Below, piece after piece: positions 10,137 through 20,450 of a stretch of 64,000 nucleotides of DNA (its first letter is position 1; each line of letters starts with the position of its first letter). This DNA comes from Punctularia strigosozonata HHB-11173 SS5 (taxonomy: Eukaryota > Basidiomycota > Agaricomycetes > Corticiales > Punctulariaceae): assembly GCF_000264995.1 (NCBI RefSeq), contig NW_006767439.1, positions 776,961-840,960 on the forward strand. The letters are read 5' to 3'. Made by a program: the position numbers and the translations under genes. The notes beneath the pieces are model-generated. The model searched no databases. It saw nothing but the letters and a program-made list of their open reading frames with translations, and was not told where the DNA came from.

Positions 10137-10986
10137 GTCGGCCTCCATCTTCACAAATGGCGGGTCGAAGGAACGATGGTGCAAAACATCAAAGCCGAGT
10201 ACGAGAAGAAGCCGGAGGGATTTCGCAAGAGATTTTACGACTGGTTTCTGGAGCACGAGTACGTGCTGGATCCCGCGTCGAAGCCGCCGGCCAGCTTGCA
10301 CGATTTTGAAACCGACATGTTCAAGCAGGCATGGGAATTCACTGGCCAACCCTATCGAAGACAGCGAAAACATCAATCGCGCAAGAGAGGTCGTCCGCTC
10401 CTGGCCCACAGTGCAGCGGATGTGCCATCAATTCTACGGATTCCTGCTCACGGACGTTTGTGTCGCGCCCACCTTGGAGCAATATATACCCATGGGATTC
10501 TGCGTCTGCACCAGTAACGACGAACAGTTCAAGCTCCATTGCCTCTACCAAGAGCTGATCCAGGAATGCACATTCGCGGAATTCTGCGAAGCGTGTGCTT
10601 CCCACTCGTTACTGCGGCTCATAGCATCCAAGGGCCTGGCAGGACGCCTTCCGCGATAGTTCGCGAGTGCGACGGGGCCGAAGAGACCGCCAGTATGGGA
10701 CCTCAAGAGGGATGTCGTTGCGCATGACCCGAGCCAAGGCGTGCGCATTCTTCCGCCCAAGCTTGTCTTCGTGAACTATGGGTTCGTGAACGCCGAGAAC
10801 GACGAGGAGATTGACATTCTCAGGAAGGCGTACCATCGGTACTTCGAATCGAAGGACGCGGATCCACTTCAGCTGCACGTTGCATGTGCGGAGGGGCAGA
10901 TATATGAACATGTCGATAGCGTCGTACGTTTGAAGAGTAAACGCCTGAGGACGAGCCTGATCTTCATTGGTGGTTCTGTTGCGTAG
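10137..10986 (+). pseudogene. Decayed MYND-family paralogue lacking the zinc finger
   Basis: The translation resumes the MYND paralogue at the LHKWRVEGT block and can be followed to the end (YFESKDADPLQL, HVDSVVRLKSKRLR). The MYND finger and everything upstream are missing. There is a frameshift near 10350 after WEFTGQP, and an in-frame TAG at 10657-10659 after GLAGRLPR. It then re-reads in the same frame through FASATGPKRPPVWDLKR to a natural-looking end at 10986. Gene order and similarity point to a tandem duplication of the 8694-9821 gene followed by decay. The alternative, a short expressed protein from one of the sub-frames, is unlikely. Confidence 0.85.
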
Positions 10987-11304
10987 CCTGCTGGGCTTCG
11001 ATTTTTCTAGGCTGCTCTGGACTTGTATTACCTCTTGAATGTAATGGGCATACCAACATGCTGATAGAAACTAGCTGCGGAGCAAAGCACAGATTTCACA
11101 TGATCACTGTAGAGTACGAGGTTGACCAAAAGAGTGACCCTCGGCGTTGACATCATCGAACCGAAGTGGCACTGCGGGTTAGCGCGCAACGGCGGTGACC
11201 CCGCAGGAGCAACATCCCTGCCATTCTGACAGTCCGCCGGCTCACTGTTCTTCATATCGCGCGTGCGGCGACGCGCCAATCCACCTTTCTCTCCGACCAC
11301 CACC
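10987..11304. other. Intergenic, promoter of MFS gene
   Basis: About 318 bp without coding signal upstream of the MFS transporter ATG. The start context is CACCATGAGC. Confidence 0.5.
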
Positions 11305-14300
11305 ATGAGCGGCAAAAAACCTGGGCGCATAAGCCTGCCCTTTCGACGATCGTTCGGGCCATCCAGCTCAGAGTCCGCGGTTGATACGAATGAGACACCC
11401 GGCGCTGGACCATCTCCTGGCCACCCGACAAACCACGCATCACCTCTACGACCACCACGCGTGTCGTTCAGCACGAATCAGCAACGACCATGGCGGCCTA
11501 CTTCCGACGAAGAGCAGGGCTTGGACGCCGGCGTGACGGCTGAGCGCCCACCGATACCGAGCGCTCTGCAGCAAGCCAACGAACCTGACACCACGCCGTT
11601 GCCAGCTCTCTCTATGATCGTTCTTTCCATTGTGAGCTGATTTGGCATAGCGTTCCGTTCTACCTCTCATGAGAATTACAACAGATAATGTTGGGAGAGT
11701 TCCTATCCGCGAATGTCTCAACTCCGTTCCTCCTCTTCATGGTGAAAGGTGAGGTTCAGGATGACTTAAATCCTTACTGCCGTGGCTGAATACCCGTCCA
11801 CAGGTTTTGGCGAGTTCTCTGACGAAGCGGAAGCAGCATACATGACTGGAGTCCTAGGTACGTTGGTTTTACGAGTGCATATCGTTCAATCAGCTGATGC
11901 CCCCACACAGTATCCATGTTTTTCCTTACCCAGTTCCTCACATCATTGCTTTGGGTACACATTATGCTCCTCAGATGTCGACCTGATCACTGAGACTCGT
12001 TCCCTGCAGGCGACTGTTGCTGAGCGATACGGCCAGCGAGCTGTCATGTTCGTGTCTTTGCTTGGCACTGCTGCTACCTGTGTCATATTCGGCACAGCGA
12101 CTTCATTTAAGGAAGCTGTGGCGATAAGGCTCATGCAAGGAGTATTCGCGGGCGCTATTGGCGTAGCTCGAGGCTCCGTCACCTTCATCACGGACGCTTC
12201 CAACGAAGGTCGTGCATATGCCATTCTCGGGTGAGCCATCCAAGATGACGTAGCATTTTCTTTGCTAACATGCAGTAGCTTCTGCTGGGGTTTCGGTGGT
12301 GTGGCAGGCGCCATTATTGGTGGGGCCTGTGAGTGCTTCCACCTGCTGCATGGTACTCGACTGACATCCCGCCAGTCGAAACGCCTGCTAAGAAGTGGCC
12401 TGGAATTTTTGAAAAGACAATCTTCGTCAATTATCCGTATTTGCTGCCCACGGCCATCGCGTCCTCGATAACGTTGACCGGTAAGGACGTCGTGACGGGG
12501 CAATGACGACCAGGTGTTGACTGGCTCTCGACGCATAGGTGCAATCTTGACCTGTTTCCTCGGACCTGACGGTGGTCCTCGTCAAGGAGCTATCAAACTG
12601 CCGGAGAAGGACGAAAACCGGCCCGCTACCATTCCGGAAGAGGAGGAGGATTCGGCTCCGAGCGTCATCCTTGAAAGCAGCCCCAGAAAATCCATCTATG
12701 GCTCTCTCCGCAAGAAGGTTTCTGGCTACTTCGGAAAGCCGTCTCAAGATCCAGGCGAAGACGTTGCAACTCCACCTGTACCTATGGCTGTCCCAGTGCC
12801 TCGTGTGCGGTCCGTCTCCCGCAGCAAAGCCGATGGTTCCGCATATGGCTACGGGTCTGCTTACAATAGGCGGTTTTCCAACAATTTCGCTGCGGCCTCC
12901 TACCGGCGTGGTAGTGTGGCCCAGTCGCTCATGCGCCGTAGAGGTAGCAACGCTGGAGACCTCAGGGCGTCGTTCGTGACCGAAACAGGCGATCTTAACT
13001 TCGCGCAGCGTCTTGTGTTGGCAAATGAGAATGCTGTCACGAACATTGCCGATTTGTGGGTGGCGGCTGCGATGAACGTCGACAACGAAGAGGTGTTTGA
13101 ATCGGACGATGATGAAGGCGCTGCCGAACCCGGCTTGTTGGGTGAGCTGGACGAGGATGCTATCGCGGATACGCCCGGGTCGGCGACGTCCACACCAGCG
13201 AAGGACAGGCGGGCATCGAGCAGCGTTACTACCACGCCAACCCGCGACTCTCGCGGTCTGGGCAAGCGACCGTCGAACCTCGGTGTCGGCTTCCGCAGGA
13301 ATCGGTTCAGCACGGTGTCGCCGCGTAGACCGTCTAATTCGGCGGCGCGGATCGCGTCTCTCTCCGCTCAGTCACCCGACGAGCTGCCCGTCGGCACCCT
13401 CTCTGCTCGCCGTGCATCCAACGTCCCTTCCATCTTCGCCCACTCTGGTCTCAAGACCCCTCCGGCTGTCATGGAGCAGCAATACCAACCCTTTGGGACG
13501 CCATTTGAAGATGATACGCCTTCAGGTCCGGCGCCGGCCTCGGACTCTCTTGCTGCCATTGCGGAATCAAGGAGGACGTCCGTGACGATGACGCGCCCTG
13601 CAAGTGAGGTGGAGTCGGTGTCGGAGAAAGCGCCGTCGTTGATGTCGATGCTGCCTATCATGATGATCGCGCAGTACGGGTTGCTTGCGTTACATAGCAC
13701 GACGCACGATCAGGTGTTCTACTCTTACCTCGTTTCGTAAGTTGATCACGTTCGGGATGATCATGTTTAAATGACGCCGTTTGCAGAAAATACGAGGCTG
13801 GCGGCTTGAACCTCAATCCGGGGCACTTTTCTCAACTCAGTGAGCGTCTTTTACGTCTCATGACGGACGTTACGCTGATCGGTCCATGTAGTCGCGCTCA
13901 TGAGTTTGGCACAGATCCTGTTCCAGTTCTACTTTTATCCGTATGTTCTGTCTCCTTCTACATTCATTACGCTGCTGACGATTATGTATTGCCCAGTAAC
14001 ATTGGGTACGTTTTCGATATATGGGCTCATTGGTCGGGTAGCTGAACACGTTGTGAAGACCTCCCCGCGGGCGGTTCTCCCACCTGTCCATGTTCAGACT
14101 TGGCTCGCTGCTGTTCATCCCGGCGTACCTTTCTGTGACCGTATACCGCGCCTTCGCGAGTCCGGACTCGACAGGCAACCTGTTCGTTATGGCTGGCTTG
14201 GCGATCAGCACGTATGTGCCGCTCCACCTTCATCTGTGATGCTGTGCTTCATCTATTTTATGACCAGGTCAATTAGGTTCTGCGGCTCCACCTTCGCTTA

Positions 14301-14648
14301 CACCGCCGTCTCCATCCTCTTAAACTACAGTATGCCAGGCGTTCCGATATTCCGCTCCGATGATACTCACCACTGTGCTTATCGTAGTGTCGCCGCCGCC
14401 GGTGGTCGGCTTTGCCAACGGCATAGCGCAGAGCATCGTCAGCCTTGCCCGTTTCCTCGGACCTATTTTTGGCGGTTATGTCAGTAGAATTTCACTTTTC
14501 AATTATTTACCGTCTCGGACTGACATCGATCTGCTTGCAGCTCTGGTCAGTCAGCGTAGACGGCGACCCAAACGGGTACTCGCTCGGCTTCATCGTTGTC
14601 TCCGGCGTCTGTGCCGCCGCCATCGCACACAGCTTCTTTATACGCTAA
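11305..14648 (+). CDS. MFS transporter with very long central cytosolic loop
   Basis: Fifteen exons close exactly to 863 aa: 11305-11631, 11685-11748, 11804-11857, 11911-11954, 12010-12230, 12276-12328, 12376-12480, 12539-13736, 13787-13839, 13892-13940, 13997-14005, 14059-14211, 14268-14329, 14388-14479, 14541-14648. The N-terminal about 105 residues are cytosolic and disordered. Six membrane helices follow, with the MFS motif ATVAERYGQRAVM after TM2 and RGSVTFITDA-type segments. A Ser/Arg-rich acidic loop of about 370 residues then leads to six more helices, including GPPRGRFSHLSMFRLGS. This is the domain order of fungal Ycr023c/ZIFL-like MFS proteins; substrate unknown. Exon 11 is only 9 nt (TAACATTGG), yet it is needed to keep the frame and the conserved loop. 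The loop carries many RxxS sites that could be phosphorylated. Confidence 0.88.
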
Positions 14649-15383
14649 AGCTATTGCGCTCACCATACGTAAGGATACACTATTCGGGGTGCATATTCAA
14701 GGACGGACCTGATGTAGAATATCTTGCATTGTTCGTGTATGGGATACCCTCCCGCGATCTGTTACGCACTAACTATTTGTCGAATAAATGCTGTCTCGAT
14801 CTCCTGTCTTGATGGAGACCACAACGATGTTTACCAAAGCGGCACGATAAATGCATTCCTGACGACTGGACTACAACGGACAATCGGTCCACGACCGCAA
14901 CGGTGACGAGCGGAGGCGGTAGAAGGGGGACGAGCGGTGTGCACGATATACGTTAGCCAAACAAGTGGGGGAGGGTATGAGGTTGCGTTACGAGGAGGGG
15001 TGTATGTAGTACGAGATGTTATACGCGCGAATATGTAGTTGAACACTCGGTAGAGGGGGCTAACCAGGACGTTTGCAGCGGTCGGAGAGTATCGTATTCG
15101 AGAGTGGCTTAGCGGGCCGGGTGCAGATTGCAGATGTGTAGATAGATAAATTGGGGGTCGAGGGCCGTCCGGAATAGCGATCGGCGGCGTCGTGGGCGGG
15201 TTGAGGTCAAGGGGGGTTGGGCTCTTCGAATGCGTGTTAAGCGTGGTCCGTGGATGTGTCAGTAGTAATCGGGGATGGTCGGGAAGTCGCATAAATCGAT
15301 GAACGCAGAGAACGCGAGCGGGGTGCGTGTTGATCATCCGTGTTCGTCGCTCCCTGGCCGCTGGGCAAGCCTCGTCGGTTCGC
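14649..15383. other. Convergent 3' intergenic region
   Basis: About 735 bp between the 3' ends of the MFS gene and the helicase gene. Open frames here lack recognisable coding content. It is expected to hold both 3' UTRs; Dhh1 homologues often have long ones. Confidence 0.5.
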
Positions 15384-17073
15384 CTACCGCGCGGCGGGTA
15401 CGCCCCGGAACCCGGCCTGGGCGCTGTATCCCCTCGCCACGCCTTGACCAACTACTTGTTGCTGCTGGATCAAGCCAGGCGCCGGTGAGCCGTTCAACCT
15501 GCCCTGGGGCGGCCCGCTTTGGTACACCACCTGCGGTTGGGGCAGCGCTTGTGCAGCGGCCGCACGCGCCTTCGCCTGCTGTTGCTGTTGTTGCTGCTGC
15601 TGCGCGCTGTTGGTCGTGGACGATACGGAGGGCGACATCGGATCCTCGTCGGGCGCGCTAGGCGCGACGTAGAGCGAGCGGTCGATCTGAGCGGGGATCG
15701 GCTGGATCTCGGTCCCGAGCTCCTGCTCGATCTTGTACAAGTTGAAGCGATCCTCGTACGTGACGAGGTTGATGGCGAGTCCGAGGTGTCCGAACCGCCC
15801 CGAGCGGCCGATACGGTGCAGGTACGTCTCGGCGTTCTTAGGGAAGTCAAAGTTGATGACGACGTTGACGGCTTGGATGTCGATACCGCGGGTGAGGAGG
15901 TCGGAGCAAACGAGGTTGCGGCAGACGCCGTTGCGGAAGTCGTGGAAGACCCGGTTCCGGTGCGATTGGAGCATCTTGGCGTGCGAGTAAAAGCAGGAGT
16001 AGCCGAGTTCGGTGATCTTTTTAGCAAGGAGCTCGACACGGTTGGTCGAGTTGCAGAAGATGATCGACTGGTTGATTTGGAGCTGTGGAGAATATTAGCA
16101 GTGAATGGGAGAGTGAGGCGAGGTAGGGACAGTTACCTTGGAGAAGAGGGTGTTCAGGCAGTGGACTTTCTGGCGTTCTTCGAGGAAGGCATAGTACTGC
16201 GTGACACCACGTAAGGTGAGCTCGTCCATGAGATTGATTTCGTAAGGCTGCTTCATGTGCTTGTCCTGCAGGAAACCCCTCAGGTCGTCTTCACATATCA
16301 CGAAGACACGAACCCCGTACCTTGAAATCCTTGACGATCATGGGGAACGTCGCACTGAACAGCATCACCTGGCGGTCGCGCGGGAGGAAGGCCAGCAGCT
16401 GCTCCATCACGGGTGCAAACTCGGGCGAGAGCAGCTTGTCGGCCTCGTCCATGACGAAGACGGGGCACTCGGACAAGTCAGCGACGTTCTTGCCGGCAAG
16501 GTCGAGGATGCGGCCGGGGGTGCCGACGAGGACGTGCACGGTCTCGTGCAGACGCATGATGTCGTCCTTGAGCGTCGTGCCGCCGGTGGTGACCATGACC
16601 TGCGCGCCCATGTGCTTGCCGAGGGCCTTGCACACCTGCGCCGTCTGGAGCGCGAGCTCGCGCGTGGGCACGAGCAGGAGCGCCTGGATCTTGGGGCGGG
16701 AGATGTCGATTTGCTGGAGGGCGGGGATGACGAAGGCGGCGGTCTTGCCCGTGCCGTTCTTGGCGCGGGCGAGGACGTCGCGCTTGGTGAGCGCGACGGG
16801 GATGGCTTCTTCTTGGATGGGCGAGGGCCGCTCGAAGCCGGCCTCGAAGATGCCCATGAGGAGCTCGCGGCGGAGGAACATGTCTTCAAATTCGGTACCC
16901 TTCGTTGCCGTCACATCCTCCGTTTGTGGGCGGAGGTCTTTGGGCGGGGCACGGATGGAGGATTTCCAACTGAAGGCGTTGAGGGGTGAGTGACGACGGT
17001 CCTATATCGTGGAATGGGTAAGATATACGTACTTGGAGGAGGAGGAGGATGCGGGTGTGGTTGCTTGTGCCAT
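15384..17073 (-). CDS. DHH1: DEAD-box RNA helicase of the DDX6/Dhh1 family
   Basis: Four exons (17073-17033, 16969-16321, 16265-16137, 16082-15384) close to 505 aa. The DDX6 hallmark [20 protein letters not shown] lies near residue 35. The helicase motifs follow in order: [13 protein letters not shown] (I), PTRELALQ (Ia), GTPGRILDL (Ib), DEADKL (II), FSATFP (III), [14 protein letters not shown] (IV), RGIDIQAVN (V) and [10 protein letters not shown] (VI). The tail is Gln/Ala-rich with a run of nine glutamines. Members of this family bind mRNA in P-bodies, promote decapping and repress translation in the cytoplasm. Length matches fungal Dhh1/Ste13. It shares a 419-bp divergent region with the GT32 gene. 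Identification is firm. Confidence 0.96.
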
Positions 17074-17492
17074 TGCTGATTGTTGTTGGTGCTGGACAAG
17101 TATATCGAGTACTTATTGGATGTCGAGTGACGGGGTGTCGGGGTGTTTGTTATCGAGGTGCTAGCACGCGGCGGATCGTCTACGTCGACCGGCGCTTGAG
17201 TTTCTGGATGGTTGGCGAGGTGATTTGCTGGTTATTCCAATACGGCGGGCAAAGCCAGATATTGAAGCGAGGTGGACGGAGAAAGGACGAGGAGAAAGAG
17301 CACGCGTCCGTGCAGCTCCCGCCGGTTTCCCCGCCACCGTGTTACGTCTCCCGTTGTATCGCTCGCTTCGGGAATCGGGGCGAGAAAAAACAAACATAGG
17401 GAGGAGGAGTACAATGCCCTCATCGAACGCCTTGTGCTCGATCTGGTCACTCTGAGTCTGGATACAACGGGACCGACAGCATATACAAAGCG
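17074..17492. promoter_or_regulatory. Shared divergent promoter region, DHH1 / GT32 gene
   Basis: 419 bp between two divergent start codons with no gene of its own. Both promoters and both 5' UTRs must lie here. No convincing TATA box was found. Confidence 0.6.
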
Positions 17493-18995
17493 ATGCGCGC
17501 CAGACGGGGCTCGCTGCATACCCCGACGTCGCCCTCCCTCCCCACCTTTGCCTCCGGCCATGGATCCACCAAGCCATACCTGACGGCCCCGCGCTCGTGG
17601 CTGCGCTGGCCCGCCCTGCGCGCCCTTCGCCGCCGACGTTTGTACCACCTCCTCAAGATCCTCCTCCCCGTCGCGCTCCTCGGGCTCGTGCTCTTCCTCT
17701 GGACTTTCGAGCCGCACATCGAGATCCAGCTGCACCGACGGCGGTTCATTGTCTCGCAGATCCACCATATCGAACCGCTCGCGGGATGTTTTGACCCCGC
17801 CCGCGTGAGCGCGCGCTACAACCTCACCCGCCACCTACATTCACCCAAGAGCGTGGAGCTCCACCCTGGCACGCCCTTACGCACCTCGCATGACTGCTAC
17901 GCGTTCGCGGCGAGCGTCCCTACCTCTCTACCGCCGTCATCCCCTTACCACGAAGGCGCGGACGACGTCGTGTACTACCACACCTACTGGCGGACGGACC
18001 TCGCGCCCTTCGCCGCGCGGCAGGAACACTTCCTCCGCTCCTTCCTCGCCACGCAGCGCCCCGCCGCTCGCCTCATCCTCTGGTCGAACGGCGACCTGGC
18101 TCAGGTCTCGCCCCTAATCCGGTCCTACGTCGCCCAATTCCCCGAACGCGTCGAAACGCGCGTCGCGAACGCGCGGGAGCTCGCGCGAGAGACCGCGCTG
18201 GAAGGAAGTCCGCTGCTCAAGTCGACGGACGCGCGCGCATGGGTCGACGGCGATCTTGTCCGGCTGCTCGTCGTCTGGGCGCTCGGCGGCGTCTGGGTCG
18301 ACATGGACACGCTCCTCACGCGCGACCTCGGCCCGCTGCTCGAGCACGAGTTCGTCACCCAGTGGGACTGCTACAGTAAGTCCCTCGCTTCCTTCGTTCA
18401 TACACATTATCATAACCCTCGTTTCTTCGCAGACAAGCCCTACAGCCCATTTAATGGCGCCCTCTTGCATTTCCACGCGCACTCGCCCTACCTCTGCGAG
18501 GCGTTCCACATCATGGCGAACTCGCCACCGCCTCGCGCGAGCTCAACCGACTGGGGCTCGCTGCTCTATCTCAAGCTATACCGCCGCTTGCTCGCGGCTG
18601 CCTCGCCCGCCGCGCCGCCGTTCAAGGTGCTCCCCTGGTGCTTTACCGAAGGCCGCAGCTGCCGGCTGGACAATCGGCTCCCGGACCCGTTCGCGGGCGA
18701 CGACCAGGCGTGGCGCTGGTTCGATCGTCTCTCTTCCCCCTCCTCGTCATCGAGTAAGTCGTCGAAGTCGATGAAGGACGAGGCGGAGTTCGGTGTAGGC
18801 GGGAGGGGGTGGTGGCCGTTCGGGGATAATGGTAAGATTCTGGAAGGCGGAAGGCTGGACACGGCGCTCGGGAGGGTGTTCGGCGTGCATCTCCATAATC
18901 AGTGGGAGAAGGTGTTTCCGAAGGATGGCTGGGTCGAGCGGCTGCTCTTGAAGCGATACGAGGAGAAGCTGGGCGTAGGGCGCGAACGGACTTGA
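17493..18995 (+). CDS. GT32-family type II membrane glycosyltransferase
   Basis: The frame is open throughout, but 18376-18432 (57 bp, GTAAGT to CGCAG) reads as an intron that happens to keep frame. Removing it joins WDCY to NKPYSPFNG and gives about 481 aa. A basic N-terminus precedes one membrane anchor (YHLLKILLPVALLGLVLFLW, about residues 50-72), then the luminal catalytic domain. The DxD metal/nucleotide-sugar motif is in GGVWVDMDTLLTRDL, the signature of Och1-like GT32 enzymes (Gly_transf_sug family), with later blocks CFTEGRSCRLDN and VFGVHLHNQW. It probably transfers a hexose to Golgi glycans or glycolipids; acceptor and sugar cannot be told. Codon use is strongly GC-rich. Confidence 0.85.
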   Translation: MRARRGSLHTPTSPSLPTFASGHGSTKPYLTAPRSWLRWPALRALRRRRLYHLLKILLPVALLGLVLFLWTFEPHIEIQLHRRRFIVSQIHHIEPLAGCFDPARVSARYNLTRHLHSPKSVELHPGTPLRTSHDCYAFAASVPTSLPPSSPYHEGADDVVYYHTYWRTDLAPFAARQEHFLRSFLATQRPAARLILWSNGDLAQVSPLIRSYVAQFPERVETRVANARELARETALEGSPLLKSTDARAWVDGDLVRLLVVWALGGVWVDMDTLLTRDLGPLLEHEFVTQWDCYSKSLASFVHTHYHNPRFFADKPYSPFNGALLHFHAHSPYLCEAFHIMANSPPPRASSTDWGSLLYLKLYRRLLAAASPAAPPFKVLPWCFTEGRSCRLDNRLPDPFAGDDQAWRWFDRLSSPSSSSSKSSKSMKDEAEFGVGGRGWWPFGDNGKILEGGRLDTALGRVFGVHLHNQWEKVFPKDGWVERLLLKRYEEKLGVGRERT

Positions 18996-19880
18996 CGCTT
19001 CAATGGCGCAGGTTTGTGTGTACATATGGGCCCATGTGTGCTGTGCGTGTATATACGCCTACGACAAGTCAATGGAACCGGTGACGACATGCGCGACGTT
19101 GATACGATGGCCGAAGAATGACGTCCCATAGATCGTCAGCACGGGTCTGCGTTTGATGCAAGTCCTGCGAGATTGACTCGATAAGGAGACCTAGGGTGAT
19201 CCATGAAACCTTTCTGGACTCTTAGTGCATGTCAGCTTCTACCATCGTAAATACCCACAGTTTGAACTTCAAGACGCGCATTGAATAGGTAACAATGACA
19301 TGATCTCTTTTCGAGTTCTTGCCGAGAGCAGATGGAATCGTATTCAACCTCCCGACAGTACGATGCATGGGTGATCGCTAACTGGCGGTCGTTTCGTTCG
19401 CGTTTATAACATTTACTGTTTCTCAGGGCGTGGGGTATCTACAATAGGACGGACATGATACCGACGTGATAAAAAAAACAGAGAACCTAGAGAAAACACG
19501 GGGTATGTATGCACGCGCAAGACTGGAAAAGAGAAAATCGAATGCTGTTTGAACAGCGGGACGAATGCGCGAGGGATAGTATCAAAGGATAGTCCGGAAT
19601 TTGGGGGCGCGGGATACCGTAAAAATAATTTGAAAAAGGAGGGGGCGAGGTATCCGCGCAACGATCACTATTGCATGATAAGGGATAATTACTCCGCCAG
19701 CGACTGGTTCGTGCAAGAGGTTTGCCGATCCACGGGCGGGCGGGTTGTTCGTGGGTTCCTTTTTTCGGCTTCGGGGAATCGTACTGAGTGGGTGAGAAGT
19801 CAGAAACGCCACCTCGCCATCATCAATAGAATACCAACACACTTTCGGGTATCTTGACGATAAAACGGTTAGCGGGAACT
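18996..19880. other. Convergent 3' intergenic region
   Basis: About 885 bp between the GT32 gene and the first member of the small-protein family, relatively AT-rich. The short frames here have no recognisable content. Confidence 0.5.
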
Positions 19881-20373
19881 TTATGCACACCGGCATCCGC
19901 GTTTGGGACGGGGTTTCGTTTTGACGACGGTGCCCTTGACCGGCTGCGCGGGCTTGCCCTGAGGCGGCTGGCAGAGCCCGCCCTTTGCGAGTCCTCCGCG
20001 CGTTATCACATCCGGAAGCCTATCCTTGCGACGCCAGAACTTGAGCCAAGAGTACAGTCTACCGACGGCGGAAGGGTCAGCACGCGGCGGACTGCGGCGG
20101 GCATCGGGCCCACCCTCGTTTCTTCCGAAGCGGCTCCTCAGTAACTGTCATGCCGCGGTCACCCGGTATGGCGTAGACCTGGGGCGGCGGTCCTGGGATA
20201 GGGCCCGGGACTGCCGGCTGCGCTTGGTTGACGACCGGCTCTGGCATTGGCATGTACGCAGGGCTTGGATGGCCTGACGCCTGCCAGGAGCGGTCTGGCT
20301 CTGGCATCCGTACGGCCCTGTTGGCGCCTCGTAGATTAGCGTCGACGATGTGGTTGGGCCCGAAGTAGCTCAT
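19881..20373 (-). CDS. Small Pro-rich, basic protein; member A of an unrecognised tandem family
   Basis: Two exons (20373-20114 and 20058-19881) flank a 55-bp GT-AG intron with a CTGAC branch motif and close to 145 aa. Exon 1 is proline-rich, contains RMPEPDRSW and MPMPEP, and ends KKRG. Exon 2 starts LYSWLKFWRRKDRLPD and ends in a basic Pro/Lys tail closing GCRCA. The phase-2 intron, the RG-type exon end, the SWLxFWRRK core and the basic proline tail are shared with the gene at 25319-25703 and, more loosely, with 23722-24095. There is no signal peptide or named domain. A TATA box sits about 70 bp upstream of the ATG. The terminal CRCA has a cysteine at -4 but is not a usual CaaX box. Function unknown; inferred to be a young, strongly transcribed gene. 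Confidence 0.6.
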
Positions 20374-20440
20374 ATTCTGCCGGGGGTGTAGGCGGTGGTC
20401 GTGGTTGGAGTGGTGAGGAGCAGGACGGTGAAAGCACCGT

Positions 20441-20450
20441 CTTTTATAGG
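20441..20450 (-). promoter_or_regulatory. TATA box of family member A
   Basis: The minus strand reads CCTATAAAAG here, a near-perfect TATA element about 70 bp upstream of the ATG at 20373. Confidence 0.65.

Noticed and set aside
15519-16989. Long plus-strand frames of 231 and 244 codons
   Set aside because: They are antisense to the DHH1 exons, whose helicase motifs are unmistakable.
18376-18432. Treating the GT32 frame as a single uninterrupted exon
   Set aside because: The 57-bp stretch has perfect GTAAGT and CGCAG ends and breaks a conserved WDCYNKPYSPFNG block, so it is better read as an in-frame intron.
19881-20373. Reading gene A as a mating pheromone precursor because it ends CRCA
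   Set aside because: CaaX requires aliphatic residues after the cysteine, the protein is too long and proline-rich, paralogues B and C lack a terminal cysteine, and no pheromone receptor gene is nearby.
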